A stretch of DNA of 64,000 nt from Salinicola aestuarinus (GCF_003206645.1 NZ_PZJP01000005.1:774340-838339), one strand, 5' to 3'. Numbered from the stretch's first letter, positions 17,699 to 28,040 are shown. Numbers and translations are program-made. Notes: a model not told the origin generated them from the sequence alone.

Positions 17699-18751
17699 TC
17701 ATTCGGGAGGCTGCGTTGTCGAGTTCGGCGGCGGTGGCACCGGCACGACGCTGGGATCGAAGAGTCGAGCGAAGAGTCGCTGCAGAACGGCGAGATCCGG
17801 GCGCCCACCACTCTCGCGTTGACTGCGGATCGCCCGCCAATCGCCAGCGTGCTGACGCGCGGCGAGGGGGAAGACGAAGGGATGTGTGCCGGGCAGGCCG
17901 AGCCGGATATCGGTCGCGTCCAACCGCTCACGGCCCCCGCCATCGTCAATGACCCGGTAGCGCAGGTAGGGCGCGGAAAACCAGGCCAGACGTCGGCCGT
18001 TCTCGGTTGCATCGGCGGCGGCGCGCCAGCGTTCGCCCAGCGGCCACGGCGTGAGTGCCAGCGGTACGTCGCCGTCGAACAGGCTTGCCCACCCCTCGTA
18101 GGCCGTGCCGTCGACGACCGCAGTGACTCGCCACAGCAGCGTGGTCAGCGGTGCCGGTTGCACCAGCGTATCGGCGGTCTCGATGCCCTGTTCAGCCAGT
18201 TGCCGGGCCACACGCGACTCGACGCTGGCCTGCGCCCATAGGCTGAAGGCGATGTAGAGACATGAGGCCGAGAGCAGCGTCACCAGCGTGCGGTAATCGC
18301 GCGGCCGAATCGCGAAGGCGATGACGCCGACAAGCAGCAACAGGGTGTAGAGCGGGTCGATGATGAACAGACTGCTCCAACTGATCGGGCGCATCGGGAC
18401 TGGCCACAGCAGCTGAGTGCCGTAGGTCGTGAAGGCATCGAGCAGGGGATGGGTCAAAAGACAGAGCGTGAAGAGCCACCACCAGTGGCCAAAAGAGGCG
18501 AGTGCGCGAGTACGCGAGGCGAGCCGGGTCGCGCCGGCGAAGAGCGTGGCAAGCCCGGTCAGAACGAACAGCGAATGGCTGAAACCGCGATGAAGGGTGT
18601 AGTCGGCGACCGCGTCGCCGTAATCGATCATGACGTCGAGATCGGGGAGTGTCCCCAGCGCCGCGCCGAGAATCAGTGCCCGGCGGCCAAGGCGGGGCAT
18701 CACGGCGCCGGCGACGGCGGCGCCGAGACAGGCTTGGGTCACTGAGTCCAT
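17699..18751 (-). CDS. YdjM-family membrane-bound metal-dependent hydrolase
   Basis: 350-residue protein of the YdjM/PF04307 family (inner membrane hydrolase; E. coli YdjM is a LexA-regulated member). MDSVTQACLGAAVAGAVM at the start, TLPDLDVMIDYGD, the HRGFSHSLF motif and LTHPLLDAFTTYGT supply the conserved His/Asp metal ligands, followed by several transmembrane segments and a soluble C-terminal region. Start 18751 has AGGA at good spacing. Substrate unknown. Confidence 0.85.
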   Translation of the reverse strand: MDSVTQACLGAAVAGAVMPRLGRRALILGAALGTLPDLDVMIDYGDAVADYTLHRGFSHSLFVLTGLATLFAGATRLASRTRALASFGHWWWLFTLCLLTHPLLDAFTTYGTQLLWPVPMRPISWSSLFIIDPLYTLLLLVGVIAFAIRPRDYRTLVTLLSASCLYIAFSLWAQASVESRVARQLAEQGIETADTLVQPAPLTTLLWRVTAVVDGTAYEGWASLFDGDVPLALTPWPLGERWRAAADATENGRRLAWFSAPYLRYRVIDDGGGRERLDATDIRLGLPGTHPFVFPLAARQHAGDWRAIRSQRESGGRPDLAVLQRLFARLFDPSVVPVPPPPNSTTQPPE

Positions 18752-18913
18752 TCGGGGTTCCTGGGCTGACAGGGGGCTGACCGGGAGGCTGGCGCCGGGA
18801 CCGGCCTGGCTCAAGTGTGCTCAACCCGCTCCCCGGCGTCGAGTCGGCATTCATCAACGTCGCTGCGTGCGCTACCCTGAATGCGCAACCTACTGACATG
18901 GCAGGAGATCATC

Positions 18914-19354
18914 ATGGAATATCTACACACGATGGTGCGCGTCAGCGATCTCGACGCATCACTGCACTTCTACTGCGATCTGCTCGGCCTCGAGGAGGTG
19001 AATCGCAAGGAGAGTGAGAAAGGGCGCTTTACCCTGGTGTTTCTGGCGACGCCGAACGACCGCCCGCGGGCGGAGGCCGAGAAGTCGCCGATGGTCGAGC
19101 TGACCTACAACTGGGATCCGGAAACCTACACCGGTGGGCGAAACTTCGGTCATTTGGCCTATCGCGTCGACGACATCTACGCGCTCTGCGACAAGCTCCA
19201 GAGTGCTGGCGTGACCATCAATCGTCCGCCCCGCGACGGGCACATGGCGTTCGTTCGCTCGCCCGACGGCATCTCGATCGAACTGCTGCAGAAGGGCGAT
19301 GCGCTCGAGCCGCAGGAGCCGTGGGCGTCGATGTCCAACACGGGGGAGTGGTAG
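18914..19354 (+). CDS. gloA: Lactoylglutathione lyase (glyoxalase I)
   Basis: Isomerises the methylglyoxal-glutathione hemithioacetal to S-lactoylglutathione. The 146-residue protein has the metal ligands at the expected places: His5 (MEYLHTM), Glu in VELTYNW, His in FGHLAY and Glu in ISIELLQ. The compact bacterial form is of the Ni/Co type. GGAG lies 7 bases before ATG 18914. It is followed 4 bases later by the TspO gene and likely shares a transcript with it and the glycosylase. Confidence 0.94.
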   Translation: MEYLHTMVRVSDLDASLHFYCDLLGLEEVNRKESEKGRFTLVFLATPNDRPRAEAEKSPMVELTYNWDPETYTGGRNFGHLAYRVDDIYALCDKLQSAGVTINRPPRDGHMAFVRSPDGISIELLQKGDALEPQEPWASMSNTGEW

Positions 19355-19358
19355 GCGC

Positions 19359-19829
19359 ATGAGTCGCTCGCTCGCCGTCTTTCTCGGCTGGCTGCTGCTG
19401 GTGGCGATCGCCGCCAGCAGCGGTATCGTGACGCCCCCCGGCGACTGGTACGCCGCGCTGGAAAAACCGCCGCTGACACCGCCTAACTGGCTTTTCCCGA
19501 CGGCGTGGACGCTGCTTTACCTGGCAATGGCGGTGGCCGCCTGGCGCGTCACTCGGGTTGCCCCCGTCGCTGAGCGGCGGCGCGCGCTGACGCCATTCGT
19601 CGCCCAGCTCCTTGCCAATGCGCTCTGGTCGATCCTGTTCTTTGGCCTGAACTGGATGGTGGTCGGCCTGCTCGATCTGCTGGCGCTCTGGGGGCTGATC
19701 GTGTGGACGCTGATGACGTTTCGGCGCTACTCGACGCTGGCATTCGCCTTGATGCTGCCGTACCTCGTCTGGGTCAGTTTCGCCGCGTATCTCAATGCAG
19801 CGCTGCTGGTACTCAACTTTCCCGCATGA
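19359..19829 (+). CDS. tspO: TspO/MBR-family membrane protein
   Basis: 156-residue five-helix tryptophan-rich sensory protein (translocator-protein family), implicated elsewhere in porphyrin handling and oxidative stress. Visible signatures: TPPGDWYAALEKPPLTPPNWLFPTAWTLLYL and NALWSILFFG. Starts 4 bases after gloA, with a ribosome site inside the gloA end (GGGGGAG). Confidence 0.93.
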   Translation: MSRSLAVFLGWLLLVAIAASSGIVTPPGDWYAALEKPPLTPPNWLFPTAWTLLYLAMAVAAWRVTRVAPVAERRRALTPFVAQLLANALWSILFFGLNWMVVGLLDLLALWGLIVWTLMTFRRYSTLAFALMLPYLVWVSFAAYLNAALLVLNFPA

Positions 19830-19842
19830 TCGAGAGGCCAAT

Positions 19843-20541
19843 TTGCTCGCTGTTCCCCCACCCGGTCCCGCGGGGCTGCCCGCCGACATCGAGCACGCGC
19901 TTCGCCGCGAGGCCCTCGAGCTCGATCGTCTCGATCGCGACGTCTATCGCCAGTTCGACCGTGATCCGAGCGAACCGATCGTCGGCCTGGGCCCCAGCGA
20001 CGCCCCGTTTGCGATTTTCGGCCGCGACCCCGGTCGCAAAGAGGTCGAGCTCGGACAGCCATTCGTCGGTGCCGGCGGTCAGAAGGTCAGAGCCGCACTC
20101 CATCGCCACGCCCACGGCACGCCCTTGCCGGATATCGAGGCCTCGCTGGCGGTCGGTGACGCCTGTTTCTGGATCAATACCGTGCCGTACAAGCCTGTGG
20201 GTAACAAAGCGTGGTCGATGGCGGTCAAGAAACGCTTCCAGCCGCTGATGGCAAGGCTGCTGGTCGAGTGCTGGCAGGGCGAATACATCATCACGCTCGG
20301 CCGGGAGGCGTTCTTCTGGTTCGGGATCGGTCAGCCGCGTGCGGTGCGCCATGATCTCGAGCGCTTCTGGGCAGAGGAAACGCGTTTCGAGTCGACGCAT
20401 CGGATCACGCTCACGCTCGACGATGGAACCACTCGGCCGTTCACGCTGGCGCCATTGCCTCACCCATCGCCGCTCAACCAGCGCTGGTTCACGCGTTTTC
20501 CGGCGCTAATGGACCGCCGTCTCGAAGCGCTCGGCGGCTGA
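19843..20541 (+). CDS. Uracil-DNA glycosylase superfamily protein
   Basis: 232-residue DNA-repair enzyme of the UDG superfamily. Motif 1 appears as GRDPGRKEVELGQPFVG (like GExPG...GxPFVG of families 4/5), INTVPYKPVGNKAW follows, and motif 2 is PLPHPSPLNQRWF, the conserved His loop. TTG 19843 has GAGAGG 7 bases upstream and is my preferred start; ATG 19795 would overlap tspO. The exact UDG family and lesion specificity are not resolved. Confidence 0.82.
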   Translation: MLAVPPPGPAGLPADIEHALRREALELDRLDRDVYRQFDRDPSEPIVGLGPSDAPFAIFGRDPGRKEVELGQPFVGAGGQKVRAALHRHAHGTPLPDIEASLAVGDACFWINTVPYKPVGNKAWSMAVKKRFQPLMARLLVECWQGEYIITLGREAFFWFGIGQPRAVRHDLERFWAEETRFESTHRITLTLDDGTTRPFTLAPLPHPSPLNQRWFTRFPALMDRRLEALGG

Positions 20542-20593
20542 CCGCTCGTCACGGCGATCGTTGTTGTTCCGCACAGGCGCGCGGGGCATGGCG

Positions 20594-21001
20594 TCAGTCG
20601 GGCCTGAGCGCCAGCCGACCGCTTCCGAGCAGGACGATCACGGCCGCACCGGCGAGCAGCATGGCCGGAAGCTCCAGCGTCCACCCGCCGTTTGATCGCA
20701 ACGACAACACCTGGGACAGAGGCACCAGGGCGATGGCGGCCGCGATCTCCGCCGCGACCAGCAAGGCGCCCAGGCGTGCGCGCCACCCCAGCAGGATCAT
20801 CAGCGACCCGCCAATCTCTGCGATCAGCGTGGCGTAGGCGAGAAAGGCGGGTAACCCTGCGGTCTCCAGGGTATGGGCGATGGCGGTAAGCAGTGACGGC
20901 GTCGTCAGCTTCGCGAGGCCGTGAAGCAGTAGCGTCAGGCCCAGGCCCAGGCGTAGCGCCAGTCGGCCGATATCGTCTTTGTCCAGTGGCAGCGGGGTCA
21001 C
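20594..21001 (-). CDS. DoxX-family membrane protein, second paralogue
   Basis: 135-residue four-helix membrane protein closely similar in layout to the DoxX gene at 17007: LGLGLTLLLHGLAKL, GLPAFLAYATLIAEIGGSLMILLG and a LLGSGRLALRPD terminus are shared. The start is uncertain: GTG 21001 gives a family-like N-terminus, though the frame stays open further upstream. Monocistronic. The two copies probably arose by an old duplication. Confidence 0.8.
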   Translation of the reverse strand: MTPLPLDKDDIGRLALRLGLGLTLLLHGLAKLTTPSLLTAIAHTLETAGLPAFLAYATLIAEIGGSLMILLGWRARLGALLVAAEIAAAIALVPLSQVLSLRSNGGWTLELPAMLLAGAAVIVLLGSGRLALRPD

Positions 21002-21345
21002 GAATGTCTCGCGGGTAGTGGGTGAGGGCGGCAGGCGATGAATCGCGGCAGGGTAACATTGACCTAGGAACGTAGCCTTGCCTCGACCTTGGAAAGCTCC
21101 CGGCAGCGACCTTGGGGCCGGGACCCGCATTGGCGTCCCACGCCACGCCGCGCATTGGAGGGTCGTCTCTGGGGCGGCCGACTGGCATAAAACCAAGAAA
21201 TTGTCTTATGTTACTAAACAGTAAAAATAGTGATAATAATGTAAACGGCACTCAGCGCTCAGCCGGTCGTTCGTCCCCGGCACGGCGCGATTTCAGCGAC
21301 GAATTGATAGTGCCAGGACGCTAACAAACCCCAGAGTCCCAAAGC
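21002..21345. other. Intergenic region with AT-rich promoter-like core
   Basis: No gene is supported here. The first two thirds are GC-rich; 21187-21250 is sharply AT-rich (TTGTCT at about 21203, TGATAATAATG near 21229-21240) and is the likely promoter region of the GGDEF gene. No operator recognised. Confidence 0.5.
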
Positions 21346-22548
21346 ATGTGGAGATTGCCTCTTTCCCTTTGGCAGCGCATTACGACGCCGCCAGAGACAC
21401 TCGCGGTCGAGCGCCGCCGCAGCTTCGAGATCATGGCGGAGATCTATCTGTTGGCGCTGGTACTGCAGATCCTTATCGCCCCGCTGCTCTACCTGACCGA
21501 TGAACCCATCGTCGGTCATCTCAATCTCGTCTGTCTGGTGGCCTACGTCGGCGCGCTGTGGCTTCACCGGCGGCTGTACTTCGCCACGGCGCTTGCCTGC
21601 AAGTTGGGCAGCTTTCTGATACTCGTCGTCTACGCCAGTCTCGCCAGCGAGAGCGGTGGCTCCATCATCTACTACCTGTTGTTCGCCGAAATCGAGCTGA
21701 TGCTATCCGGACTGCGGCCGCGGACCAAAGTCGCGGGGACCCTGGGGCTGATCGCCGTCACGCTGACGGTCGTGCACACCCAGCGCGTCCTCTTGCCACC
21801 GGCGGAGTTCCCGCTGCTCGATGTGCTCATGTCCGAAGTGGGCCTGGCCGCTGTATTCCTCATGATCTGCATGGTGATTCTGCGCATGTTGGCGATTACC
21901 GACCGCCATGAACATCGCCATCGCCGCGACGCCATGCACGATGGGCTGACGCTGGTGTTCAATCGGCGGGCGATCTTCGAGCGGGCTTCGAGTCTGTGGC
22001 AGCAGTCAGCGCCTTTCTCGCTGGTGCTGGTCGACGCCGATCGCTTCAAGGAGGTCAACGACGCCTATGGGCACACCGCGGGCGACGCGGTGCTTCGACA
22101 TCTGGCCGCGGCGCTCAAGGAGACCCTTCGTCGGGATGATGCGGTCGGCCGAGTGGGCGGCGAGGAGTTTCTCGCGCTGCTACCCGGCGCCTCTCGCGCC
22201 CAGGCGCTGGAGATCACGCAGCGCATTCGTGACCGCCTGGCGCAGGAGGCGTGCTGCTTCGACGGGCAGATGCTGCCGGTGACGCTCTCCATGGGCATCG
22301 CCCAGTCGACGGACGCGCAAAGCCTGCATGCCCTGATCGAGCTGGCGGATCGCAGGCTTTACGCGGCCAAGTCCGGCGGGCGTGACCGCGTGATCGCCGA
22401 CGGCGAGTTCCAAAGCGCCGCCTCGCGTAATGCCGTGCGACTCTCCAGCGGCGTGAAGACAGCGCTCTGCGAGCGCTCGATCAAGGCCGGCAGCATCGCT
22501 GCCAATGCTGGCACCCCGACCGACTCGCCGCCGTTCGGGCGCACGTGA
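21346..22548 (+). CDS. Membrane-bound GGDEF diguanylate cyclase
   Basis: 400-residue protein: six hydrophobic segments in residues about 28-185 as a membrane sensor, then a GGDEF domain (about 195-350). The active site is intact (GGEEF) and an RxxD inhibitory site (RRDD) lies five residues before it, so c-di-GMP synthesis with product inhibition is expected. DADRFKEVNDAYGHTAGD and LADRRLYAAKSGGRDRV are conserved blocks. A 50-residue tail lacks recognisable domains. It functionally opposes the EAL enzyme at 5214. Confidence 0.93.
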   Translation: MWRLPLSLWQRITTPPETLAVERRRSFEIMAEIYLLALVLQILIAPLLYLTDEPIVGHLNLVCLVAYVGALWLHRRLYFATALACKLGSFLILVVYASLASESGGSIIYYLLFAEIELMLSGLRPRTKVAGTLGLIAVTLTVVHTQRVLLPPAEFPLLDVLMSEVGLAAVFLMICMVILRMLAITDRHEHRHRRDAMHDGLTLVFNRRAIFERASSLWQQSAPFSLVLVDADRFKEVNDAYGHTAGDAVLRHLAAALKETLRRDDAVGRVGGEEFLALLPGASRAQALEITQRIRDRLAQEACCFDGQMLPVTLSMGIAQSTDAQSLHALIELADRRLYAAKSGGRDRVIADGEFQSAASRNAVRLSSGVKTALCERSIKAGSIAANAGTPTDSPPFGRT

Positions 22549-22617
22549 GGTGGGAGGGCGTCTGCCAACGAGCGCCAGGCTGGGTAGCCCGCAATGAACG
22601 GTCTCGGGATCGGCCGG

Positions 22618-23334
22618 TCAGCCCAGCCGGAGCAGTCGTGACACGCCGCGCTGGATCGTCGCGGCGATCCGTCCGGCCAGCGGCGTGCACAGCACCCATG
22701 GCAGTGCGATCAGCGCGATGGTGAGCGCGCCCATGTAGACGTCGCTGAACCAGTGAGCCCCCACCATGATCCTCGGCGCGCTCAGCAGCACGACGAAGGC
22801 GACACTCCATGCGGCCACCTGTCGGTCCGCGAAGCGCAGCATGAATCCGGCGAACACCATCAGCATCAGCCCGTGATCGCCGGGGAAGCTGTTCGAAGCG
22901 GAATCCTTGGTCTTGATCGACACCAGATCCGTCAGACGCATGGCGTGATCGAAGGCGCGCGTCGGGCTGGGGTGTCCATAGGTAATGCCCTTGGTGGTAA
23001 ACAGGGCCAGCACACCCGCCGTCAGCAGCATGGTCACCCCGATTCCCAGCCAGCGCTCGAGCCGCTGTGGCTGCGTATCCCGGCGTATTGCCAGCGCAAA
23101 CAGCCCCCCCAGAATCCCCAGCGACACCATATCGAAGGCGCGGTGGTTGAGAAGCGCCAGTACGTCGTCCCAGGTATTGGGCTCCGGCGTGATCAATGTG
23201 TTGAAAAACCAGAAAATACGGTCGTCCATGTCGTTCCAGAGAACGCCATGGGGCCAGGCCCAGCTCACCAGCAGCAGCAGGCCAGTGGCGTTCAAGGCAA
23301 CGATACGTTTGAGATGGAATCGCGTCGGGCTCAT
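22618..23334 (-). CDS. PAP2-family phosphatase (copy 1)
   Basis: 238-residue inner membrane lipid phosphatase-like protein with about six helices. Acid phosphatase motifs are present: RAFDHAMR/HPSPTR region (motif 1), SNSFPGDHG (motif 2, PGDH) and GAHWFSDVYMG (motif 3, catalytic His). Start 23334 is chosen to match the paralogue. The downstream tandem paralogue at 23345 shares the whole architecture. Substrate (phosphatidate, undecaprenyl or lipid A phosphates) is not determined. Confidence 0.86.
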   Translation of the reverse strand: MSPTRFHLKRIVALNATGLLLLVSWAWPHGVLWNDMDDRIFWFFNTLITPEPNTWDDVLALLNHRAFDMVSLGILGGLFALAIRRDTQPQRLERWLGIGVTMLLTAGVLALFTTKGITYGHPSPTRAFDHAMRLTDLVSIKTKDSASNSFPGDHGLMLMVFAGFMLRFADRQVAAWSVAFVVLLSAPRIMVGAHWFSDVYMGALTIALIALPWVLCTPLAGRIAATIQRGVSRLLRLG

Positions 23335-23344
23335 ATCGAATGTC

Positions 23345-24058
23345 TCAGAAGGCGTGGGGGCGGCAGCGTTGATAGATCCGGTCGAAGGTCTGGGCCATGC
23401 CATCAATCAGGCGCTGAATCTGCGAGTTGCAGAGCACCCATGGCAGCACGACCAGCGCGATGGCCAGCGCGCCAAAATAGACGTCGCTCACCCAGTGTGC
23501 GCCGACCATGATGCGTGGCAGCGTGACCATGACCGTGAGAGCCACTGACAGCGACGCGGTCACCCGATCGGCGAAGCGCAACATGAAACTGGCAAAAACC
23601 ATCGCCATGACGCCGTGGTCGCTGGGGAAGCTGTTCGACGCCGTGGTCTTGGCATTCAGTGCCGTATAGTCGCTGAGCAGGTTGACCTGGCCATGCCAGA
23701 GCGTCGGGCTCGGCCGGGTCATCAGAAAGTGGGTGTGCAGCAGCTCGTTGAGCAGCGCGCCGACCACCGACATGATCAGCCCGATCGCCAGCCATTTCTG
23801 CCAGCCGCCGTTGCGGTCGCGAACCATCGCGACGAAGAGCATCACCACCAACACGCCGAACATGATCTTATCGAAGGCACGCGTATTCAGTAGCGCCAGG
23901 GTCTCCGTCCAGTGGGGGTAGACCGGCCCGATGAACTGATTGAAGAAATAGAAGACGTCGTCGTCGAGCCGGGTCCAGAACAGCACGGAGGGAAGCCACC
24001 AGCTCAGGATCAGGACGAGCGCGAGCGCGTTATAGAAAAGGATTCGGCGGACTTGCAT
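23345..24058 (-). CDS. PAP2-family phosphatase (copy 2)
   Basis: 237-residue tandem paralogue of the neighbouring gene. PAP2 motifs: TRPSPTLWHG (motif 1), SNSFPSDHGVMAMVF (motif 2) and GAHWVSDVYFG (motif 3). The two genes are 10 bases apart on the same strand, copy 2 being upstream, so they probably form an operon. An AT-rich region just before its start (24060-24120; TATAATT at about 24086-24092) is promoter-like on this strand. Confidence 0.88.
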   Translation of the reverse strand: MQVRRILFYNALALVLILSWWLPSVLFWTRLDDDVFYFFNQFIGPVYPHWTETLALLNTRAFDKIMFGVLVVMLFVAMVRDRNGGWQKWLAIGLIMSVVGALLNELLHTHFLMTRPSPTLWHGQVNLLSDYTALNAKTTASNSFPSDHGVMAMVFASFMLRFADRVTASLSVALTVMVTLPRIMVGAHWVSDVYFGALAIALVVLPWVLCNSQIQRLIDGMAQTFDRIYQRCRPHAF

Positions 24059-24196
24059 GGCACATCTCGAAACGGTTTGTGCCAGTATAATTTAAGCCAT
24101 TCATAAGGAACAGTGTTTCTAAACTGTTTGCGAGGGTTGATGCGCCGCGAACGGCGAGTGGGGGCCAGACGGGATGCTGGGGGAACCTCATGACGA

Positions 24197-24227
24197 ACGA
24201 CGCCGGCTTTCACAGCCGGCGTCGTCA
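24197..24227. repeat. Strong inverted repeat downstream of valS
   Basis: ACGACGCCGGCT and AGCCGGCGTCGT form a 12-bp perfect stem with a short loop, between the valS stop and the PAP2 operon. No T-run follows on the minus strand, so it is a possible transcript end or mRNA-stabilising hairpin rather than a clear terminator. Confidence 0.6.
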
Positions 24228-24311
24228 GGGTTGTCAGCGACAGCGCTGCGGGGTCATGCACAAGGCGCCGCGGGATGGCGCCAGATTTGAGCGGCGGTCC
24301 CGATCGCTCAG

Positions 24312-27167
24312 TCAGCTCTCAAGCGCCGCGATCTTGTCGCGCTGTTCTACCAGTAGCTGGCGGGCGGCGAGAAGATCCTTGAGCTTGCCGCGCTCCTTCT
24401 CCACCACGGCCTCCGGCGCCTTGGCAGTGAAGCCCTCGTTGGCGAGTTTCTTCTCGATGCCGACGATCAGCTTGTCCTGCTTGTCGATCTCCTTGGCGAG
24501 TCGCGCAAGCTCGGCGTCCTTGTCGATCAGGTCAGCCATCGGCACCAGCACTTCCATGTCGCCGACCAGCTGGGTGGCGGCGAGCGGGGCGCTCGTCGGG
24601 TCGTCGAGCCAGGTGACGCTGGCCAGCTTGGCGAGTTTCGACAGGAATCGCCGGTTGGCTTCCAGGCGCTCGCGGTCCTCGGCTTCACCTTTGGTCAGCA
24701 GCACATCGAGCGGCTTGCCCGGGGCGATATTCATCTCGGCGCGGATGTTGCGCACGGCGACGATCACCCCCTTGAGCCATTCGATGTCGTGAATCGACTG
24801 CGCGTCGATCCGTGCGTCGTCGGTCTCCGGCCAGGGTTGCGTCATCAGGCTCTCGCCGTCCGCGGTGGCGAGGGTGCCGGCCAGCGGGGCGACACGCTGC
24901 CAGATCTCCTCGGTGACGAACGGCATCATCGGGTGGGCGAGACGCAGAATGGTCTCGAGGACGCGCACCAGCGTCTGCCGGGTGCCGCGCTTGGCCTCGG
25001 CCGTGGCGCTTTCATCCCACAGTACCGGCTTTGAGAGCTCCAGATACCAGTCGCAATACTCGTTCCAGACGAATTCGTAGAGCGCTTGGGAGGCGAGATC
25101 GAAGCGGTACTCCTCGAGCGCCTGGGTCACCTGCGTCACGGTCTGCTGCAGCCTCGACGTGATCCAGCGATCCGCCAGCGACAGCTCGACGCCCTCGGCG
25201 TTCAGCCCGACGTCTTCGCCCTCGGCGTTCATCAGCACGTAGCGCGAGGCGTTCCAGAGCTTGTTGCAGAAGTTGCGATAGCCGTCGAGCCGGCCCATGT
25301 CGAACTTGACGTCGCGTCCGGTGGTGGCGAGCGACAGGAAGGTGTAGCGCAGCGCATCGGTGCCGTGGGCTTCGATCCCGTCGGGGAACTCGGCGCGGGT
25401 GGCCTTCTCGATGGCGCGCGCTTTCTGCGGCTGCATCATGTTGCCGGTACGCTTGGCGACCAGCGTCTCCAGGTCGATGCCGTCGATCAGGTCGATGGGG
25501 TCGAGCACGTTGCCCTTCGACTTCGACATTTTCTGGCCCTGGCTATCGCGCACCAGACCGTGGACATAGACCTGCTTGAAGGGCACCTCGTCGGTGAACT
25601 TCAGCGTCATCATGATCATCCGGGCGACCCAGAAAAAGATGATGTCGAAGCCGGTGACCAGAACACTCGAGGGATGGAACGTCTCGAGTTCTGGCGTCTT
25701 CTCCGGCCAGCCGAGGGTGCCGAAGGTCCAGAGCCCGGAGCTGAACCAGGTATCCAGCACGTCCTCGTCCTGCGACAGCGCCACGTCGTCGGCCAGCCCG
25801 TGCTTGTCACGGACTTCCGCTTCGGTGCGGGCGACGTAGACATTGCCGTCGGCGTCGTACCAGGCCGGAATGCGATGCCCCCACCAGAGCTGACGCGAGA
25901 TGCACCAGTCCTGCAGCTCGCGCATCCAGGCGAAGTACATGTTCTCGTAGTTCTTGGGGACGAACTCGATGTCGCCGTTTTCGACCGCGGCGATCGCCGG
26001 TTTGGCGAGTTCCTCGACGGCGACGAACCACTGGTCGGTCAGCAGCGGCTCGATGACGTCCCCGGAGCGGTCGCCGTACGGCAGGGTGTTGCTGATGGTT
26101 TCGACCTGCGCGAGCAGACCCGCCGCGTCCATGTCGGCGACGATACGCTCACGCGCTTCGAAGCGTGGCATGCCGGCATAGGCAGCGGGCAGCGTAACGT
26201 CGACGTCGTCGAGCACGCGACCCTGCAGGTCGAACGCTTCGGCGCGGTCGAGAATCGTCGCATCCTTGGAGAAGATGTTGATCAGCGCGTGGTCGTGGCG
26301 CTTGCCGACCTCATAGTCGTTGAAGTCGTGCGCCGGGGTGATCTTGACGCAGCCCGAGCCCTTCTCCATGTCGGCGTGCTCGTCGGCGATGATCGGGATG
26401 CGCCGGCCCACCAGCGGCAGCTCGATGAACTGGCCTATCAGGGAGGCGTAGCGCGGGTCTTCCGGGTTGACCGCCACGCCCGTATCGCCCAGCAGCGTCT
26501 CGGGACGCGTGGTGGCGACCACCAGATGATCCCGGCCATCGGCGGTTTTGGCGCCGTCGGCGAGCGGATAGCGGAAGTGCCAGAACTGACCCTGCTGCTC
26601 GCGGTTCTCGACCTCGAGGTCCGAGATCGCGGTATGCAGCGTGGGGTCCCAGTTGACCAGCCGCTTGCCACGGTAGATCAGGCCCTCTTCGTGCAGGCGC
26701 ACGAAGACTTCCTGCACCGACCGGTAGAAGCCGTCATCCATGGTGAAGCGTTCGCGGCTCCAGTCGGCGCTGGCGCCCATGCGGCGAAGCTGGCGGGTAA
26801 TGTGCCCACCGGATTCCGCCTTCCATTCCCAGATCTTGTTGGTGAACGCCTCTCGGCCCAGGTCATGACGCGTCTCGCCGGTCTCCGCCGCCAGCTTGCG
26901 CTCCACCAGCATCTGCGTGGCGATACCGGCGTGGTCGGTACCGACCTGCCAGAGCGTGTTGTTGCCGCGCATCCGCTTCCAGCGCACCAGAGTGTCCATG
27001 ATCGTGTCCTGGAAGGCGTGGCCCATGTGCAGGCTGCCGGTCACGTTGGGCGGCGGAATCATGATCGAGAAGGGCGCGCCCTTGCCTGAAGGCGTGAAGC
27101 GGTCGTCCGCCTCCCAGCGCTCGTACCAGCGGGTTTCAATCTGATCGGGTTGGTAGGTCTTTTCCAT
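24312..27167 (-). CDS. valS: Valyl-tRNA synthetase
   Basis: Class I aminoacyl-tRNA synthetase of 951 residues, normal length. HIGH-type motif [15 protein letters not shown] near residue 42; KMSKS motif ([14 protein letters not shown]) near residue 535; an editing (CP1) domain lies between them; a C-terminal coiled coil (about 885-950, [17 protein letters not shown]) is typical of ValRS. Start 27167 gives the canonical [11 protein letters not shown]. Encoded downstream of holC as in many gammaproteobacteria. Confidence 0.98.
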   Translation of the reverse strand: MEKTYQPDQIETRWYERWEADDRFTPSGKGAPFSIMIPPPNVTGSLHMGHAFQDTIMDTLVRWKRMRGNNTLWQVGTDHAGIATQMLVERKLAAETGETRHDLGREAFTNKIWEWKAESGGHITRQLRRMGASADWSRERFTMDDGFYRSVQEVFVRLHEEGLIYRGKRLVNWDPTLHTAISDLEVENREQQGQFWHFRYPLADGAKTADGRDHLVVATTRPETLLGDTGVAVNPEDPRYASLIGQFIELPLVGRRIPIIADEHADMEKGSGCVKITPAHDFNDYEVGKRHDHALINIFSKDATILDRAEAFDLQGRVLDDVDVTLPAAYAGMPRFEARERIVADMDAAGLLAQVETISNTLPYGDRSGDVIEPLLTDQWFVAVEELAKPAIAAVENGDIEFVPKNYENMYFAWMRELQDWCISRQLWWGHRIPAWYDADGNVYVARTEAEVRDKHGLADDVALSQDEDVLDTWFSSGLWTFGTLGWPEKTPELETFHPSSVLVTGFDIIFFWVARMIMMTLKFTDEVPFKQVYVHGLVRDSQGQKMSKSKGNVLDPIDLIDGIDLETLVAKRTGNMMQPQKARAIEKATRAEFPDGIEAHGTDALRYTFLSLATTGRDVKFDMGRLDGYRNFCNKLWNASRYVLMNAEGEDVGLNAEGVELSLADRWITSRLQQTVTQVTQALEEYRFDLASQALYEFVWNEYCDWYLELSKPVLWDESATAEAKRGTRQTLVRVLETILRLAHPMMPFVTEEIWQRVAPLAGTLATADGESLMTQPWPETDDARIDAQSIHDIEWLKGVIVAVRNIRAEMNIAPGKPLDVLLTKGEAEDRERLEANRRFLSKLAKLASVTWLDDPTSAPLAATQLVGDMEVLVPMADLIDKDAELARLAKEIDKQDKLIVGIEKKLANEGFTAKAPEAVVEKERGKLKDLLAARQLLVEQRDKIAALES

Positions 27168-27234
27168 GGAGCGACTCGATTTGGCAACGGTGACGACGGC
27201 GTACGGTGCGCCACACACGGGGTGTGGCATCGCA

Positions 27235-27285
27235 AAAATGGCGAGAATTATAACCGCTGGCGGGGCGCGGCGTCAGGGTGGGGTG
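27235..27285 (-). promoter_or_regulatory. valS promoter and leader hairpin
   Basis: On the minus strand a perfect TATAAT (27247-27252) has CTGACG 18 bases upstream as -35. The leader of about 75 nt contains GCCACACC/GTGTGTGGC-like inverted sequence near 27208-27230. The remaining holC-valS gap (27286-27478) is GC-rich and holds nothing else that I can identify. Confidence 0.6.
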
Positions 27286-27478
27286 ATCGCGCGGTGCGGC
27301 GACGAGCGACATTTGCGCCCCGCGGGGCCCAGGGCGGGCGCTCGCGTCACCCGAAGGGCGGCCGGCACGGTGGTGCCGACGTCGGTTCAGCGCTGAATCA
27401 GGGTCGGCACCCGCCGGTCAGGCCAGATCGCCGGGTGTCGCCTGTCCCCGCTTTGACGCCATGAGAACGCTCACCGCG

Positions 27479-27904
27479 CTAGAGCTTGTGCGCCTCGACC
27501 TTGTAGCCGCGATCCTTGTAGGTCTTCCAGCAGGCGCGTTTGGTACGCAACACGTCCTGGTGCTGGTTGATGATCTCGGCGACGCGTTCGACGCGGGAGA
27601 ACCACTCGGGAATGTCGTCGTGAAGGTTGAGCATCGCCTGCACGCCGGGCTCCGGCACGCTCTCCCAGCCGATGGTGACCGGCGGCGCGGGCTCCATCGC
27701 GTCGCCGGCGACGACGTGGGGGACATAGCTCTCGTCGCGAAACGTCCAGAGCCGCTCGTCGACCTGGCGTGCCATCGCCTCGTCCTGGGTGTGGATATGC
27801 AGCTTGTAGCCCTTGCGATAGATCGTCTCCGCCAGTCGGCAGGCGAAGTCGAGCCGCGCGTCGAGGGTAGTGTCCTGGAGGATGTAGAAATCGACTTGGG
27901 TCAT
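27479..27904 (-). CDS. holC: DNA polymerase III chi subunit
   Basis: 141-residue clamp-loader accessory protein that contacts SSB during replication. The N-terminal TQVDFYIL strand, ACRLAETIYRKGYKLHIH, the DERLWTFRDESYVPH block and LNLHDDIPEWFSRVERVAEI are characteristic. Its position directly before valS is conserved in gammaproteobacteria, where pepA-holC-valS is common. Here pepA lies further upstream with three genes inserted between. Confidence 0.95.
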   Translation of the reverse strand: MTQVDFYILQDTTLDARLDFACRLAETIYRKGYKLHIHTQDEAMARQVDERLWTFRDESYVPHVVAGDAMEPAPPVTIGWESVPEPGVQAMLNLHDDIPEWFSRVERVAEIINQHQDVLRTKRACWKTYKDRGYKVEAHKL

Positions 27905-28040
27905 GGGATTCCGTTGATGGCGAGCGGCGAAACACAGAGGACTAGCCTACCGGATTCGCCGCCGCGTCGCCGAGCGAGGACGTGACGCGACACCCGATGA
28001 CGGGCAATGACGCCAATCGCTCGCGCAGGCCCGATCTCGA

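Noticed and set aside
24197..24227. Intrinsic terminator for valS
   Set aside because: The stem is strong but there is no U-tract on the valS transcript, so it was listed only as an inverted repeat.
25086..27089. Long open frame on the plus strand opposite valS
   Set aside because: It is antisense to an intact, unmistakable ValRS and has no family features; long antisense frames are normal at this GC content.
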